Of a stretch of 64,000 nucleotides of DNA, positions 62,414 to 64,000 are shown in pieces (the first letter of the stretch is position 1; every line of letters starts with the position of its first letter). The stretch covers positions 296,331-360,330 of the forward strand of contig VWYX01000753.1 of NCBI GenBank assembly GCA_013396525.1, read 5' to 3'. This stretch comes from Chaetorhynchus papuensis. Lineage: Eukaryota > Chordata > Aves > Passeriformes > Rhipiduridae. The notes under the pieces were generated by a model that saw nothing but the letters and a program-made list of their open reading frames with translations, was not told the DNA's origin and ran no database searches. Both the position numbers and the translations under genes were made by a program.

Positions 62414-63107
62414 AAAAATTCGGGAACCTTTGAAGTATTCACCAGAAATGGGAAAAAAAATGTAGATTAAGTTATTAAAAATTTAAAGAATTCTTTGCTC
62501 TGCATAAGAGGTTGTTTTGAGGGAGAAATGCAAGGTGGCCTGTGAAACCACAGACCCACCTTTCTACAAACCTGCAGTATAGCTGTCATCCATATTTTAA
62601 TATCCCCGCCAGAAGTTATTCAGTGACCGTGTTTAGCATGACATGAAAGGCAACACACAAACTTAGTGTGAGGAAAGAGGCCTCCTCTGAAAATCTTGAC
62701 AAATACCTCCAAGGCTAGTGAAAATTGTGTTTCGCAAATGCTCTTGTTATCAAGCAAAGGAAGGAAGAAAGAAACTCTACGTAATTAAACACAGGTATTA
62801 TAAAAGTCACAAAAGGGTAAATCACTGACTAAAACAAGGTGCCTCTGCAATGAATGGGTCAGTTCTCAAAGGAAAATGCTGAGGAATGCAAGACAAAAGG
62901 GAAGAAATCACACAATCCATAACAGCAGCAATGAGAACATGTAAAAGAAGTATTGCTGATGAAAAAAGCAAAGAATTTGAAATTGGTAGTGATGCGGAAG
63001 CATTTGATGATTAGGATTCATTGTAAATATACAAAGAGACATCTTGCAATTAACTCATTTATTAAGGAAACACAATAAAAGGAGGATCTGAAGTTATTAC
63101 AAGCGTC

Positions 63108-63557
63108 CATGGTTGGCTATGGAGATGGTGAAGTGCCATGAGGGGAAGACATATGAGGAGTGGCTGATCTCACTTGGCCTGTTCAGCCTGGAGAAGACTG
63201 AGGGGAGACCCCATCACAATCTGCACCTTCCTCATGAGGGGAAAAAATGGGCAGGCACTGATCTTTTCTCTGTGTTGCCCAGCGACAGGACTCAAGTAAA
63301 GGGCATGAACTTGTGCCAGGGGGGATTTAGTCTGGATATCAGGAAAAAGTTTTTGACCCACAGGGTGGTTGGGCACTGGAACAGACTCCCCAGGGAAGTG
63401 CTCAAAGCAGTAAGCCTGACAGAGTTCAGGAAGTGTTTGGACGATGCTCTCAGGCCCATAATGTGACTCTCGGGGATGGTCCTTTGCAGGCCCAGGAGCT
63501 GGGCTTGATGATTGTGATGGGTCCTTTCCAACTTAGAATATTTTTTGATTCTGTGAA
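63108..63557 (+). mobile_element. CR1 LINE 3' fragment, sense
   Basis: The segment contains the CR1 phrases CTGTTCAGCCTGGAGAAGAC, GAGGGGAGACC, GGATATCAGGAAAAAGTTTT, GGGCACTGGAACAGACTCCC and the 3' end GTCCTTTCCAACTTAGAATA with TTTTTGATTCTGTGAAG. It reads in the plus direction and is about 450 bases long. The 117-residue frame within it is residual reverse-transcriptase-end coding sequence of the repeat, not a host gene. Confidence 0.92.
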
Positions 63558-64000
63558 GACTTAAAATTCTCTTTGTCCTGGATGCATTTTGCTTTTTCGT
63601 AGCAAGATGAGCTATTTTATCACTCAGGGCTTCAAAATACTTTCAATTTTAACCAAAAAAATAGTTTGCTAGAACAGAGTCCCTTCCAACAATTTTTACT
63701 CTTAGTAGACAAGAAAGACTGAGGACAATGCACAATTTGAAGAGAATTTCTATTTATAGGAAGTGCTCTATACTAAGTTATCTTTAATGTGTCGAGGTTA
63801 ACTTTTGCTCATTTAAGAAAAATAAATTGGTTCTCCTGTTGCGTAAGATTTTTGTATATATTCAAGCACAGGTTTACTTTTGTTGTAACATTTTTATTTG
63901 AGCAGTAATTGAATCTCTAAAAGCTGATTTGGTTGAAATATTACCTTGATCACCTCCCTTTTTTCCACGTGCATTTTATGATTTTCAGTTCAGCCTAAAA

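Noticed and set aside
63113..63466. 117-codon frame
   Set aside because: It is the residue of CR1 reverse-transcriptase end in a truncated copy.
1..64000. tRNA, rRNA or CRISPR array
   Set aside because: No cloverleaf-like or rRNA-like stretch was noticed by eye, and no regularly spaced repeat array exists other than the 53-bp LTR unit. A tRNAscan or Rfam search would be needed to exclude small RNAs.

Overview
This window is vertebrate nuclear DNA, almost certainly from a bird. It has long AT-rich introns, several CR1-type LINE fragments (the typical avian retrotransposon), avian-style solo LTRs, and one CpG island. No bacterial genes, operons, rRNA, tRNA or CRISPR arrays are visible. A stretch of 74 N marks an assembly gap at 47282-47355.

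The only protein-coding gene I can support is ST8SIA4 (polysialyltransferase PST, ST8Sia-IV), read leftward on the minus strand. Four coding exons can be placed to the base by their splice signals and reading frame: exon 1 (47038-47150), exon 2 (42458-42589), exon 3 (32471-32728) and exon 4 (21523-21816). Together they give 797 coding bases, which is 265 codons plus two bases. Residue numbering matches the known mammalian protein exactly, including N50, N74, N119, N204, N219, R82, R93, C142, C156 and R252. The last exon, with sialylmotif S, the catalytic histidine region and the C-terminus, is not found. It should lie beyond position 1, so intron 4 is longer than 21.5 kb.

Region by region: 1-21522 is the incomplete intron 4, holding CR1 pieces, an LTR-like element near 11.2-12.0 kb, two kinds of unnamed repeat pair and several near-perfect palindromes. 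21817-32470 is intron 3, 32729-42457 is intron 2 and 42590-47037 is intron 1. About 46.6-48.1 kb is the CpG island promoter, TATA-less with GC boxes and a CCAAT box. 48.2-64 kb is upstream intergenic DNA. It contains an LTR cluster (52.7-56.4 kb), a degenerate TTAGGG array, another LTR-like element near 61.6-62.3 kb and a sense CR1 at 63.1-63.6 kb.

The observations most worth checking are: a triplicated 53-bp unit directly upstream of an LTR TATA box, each copy carrying an imperfect palindrome; two exon-like segments with good splice signals on the plus strand upstream of ST8SIA4; an old repeat present as an inverted pair 10 kb apart; a perfect 17-bp-arm palindrome; and charge-changing substitutions in sialylmotif L. 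I see no convincing new multi-gene system.
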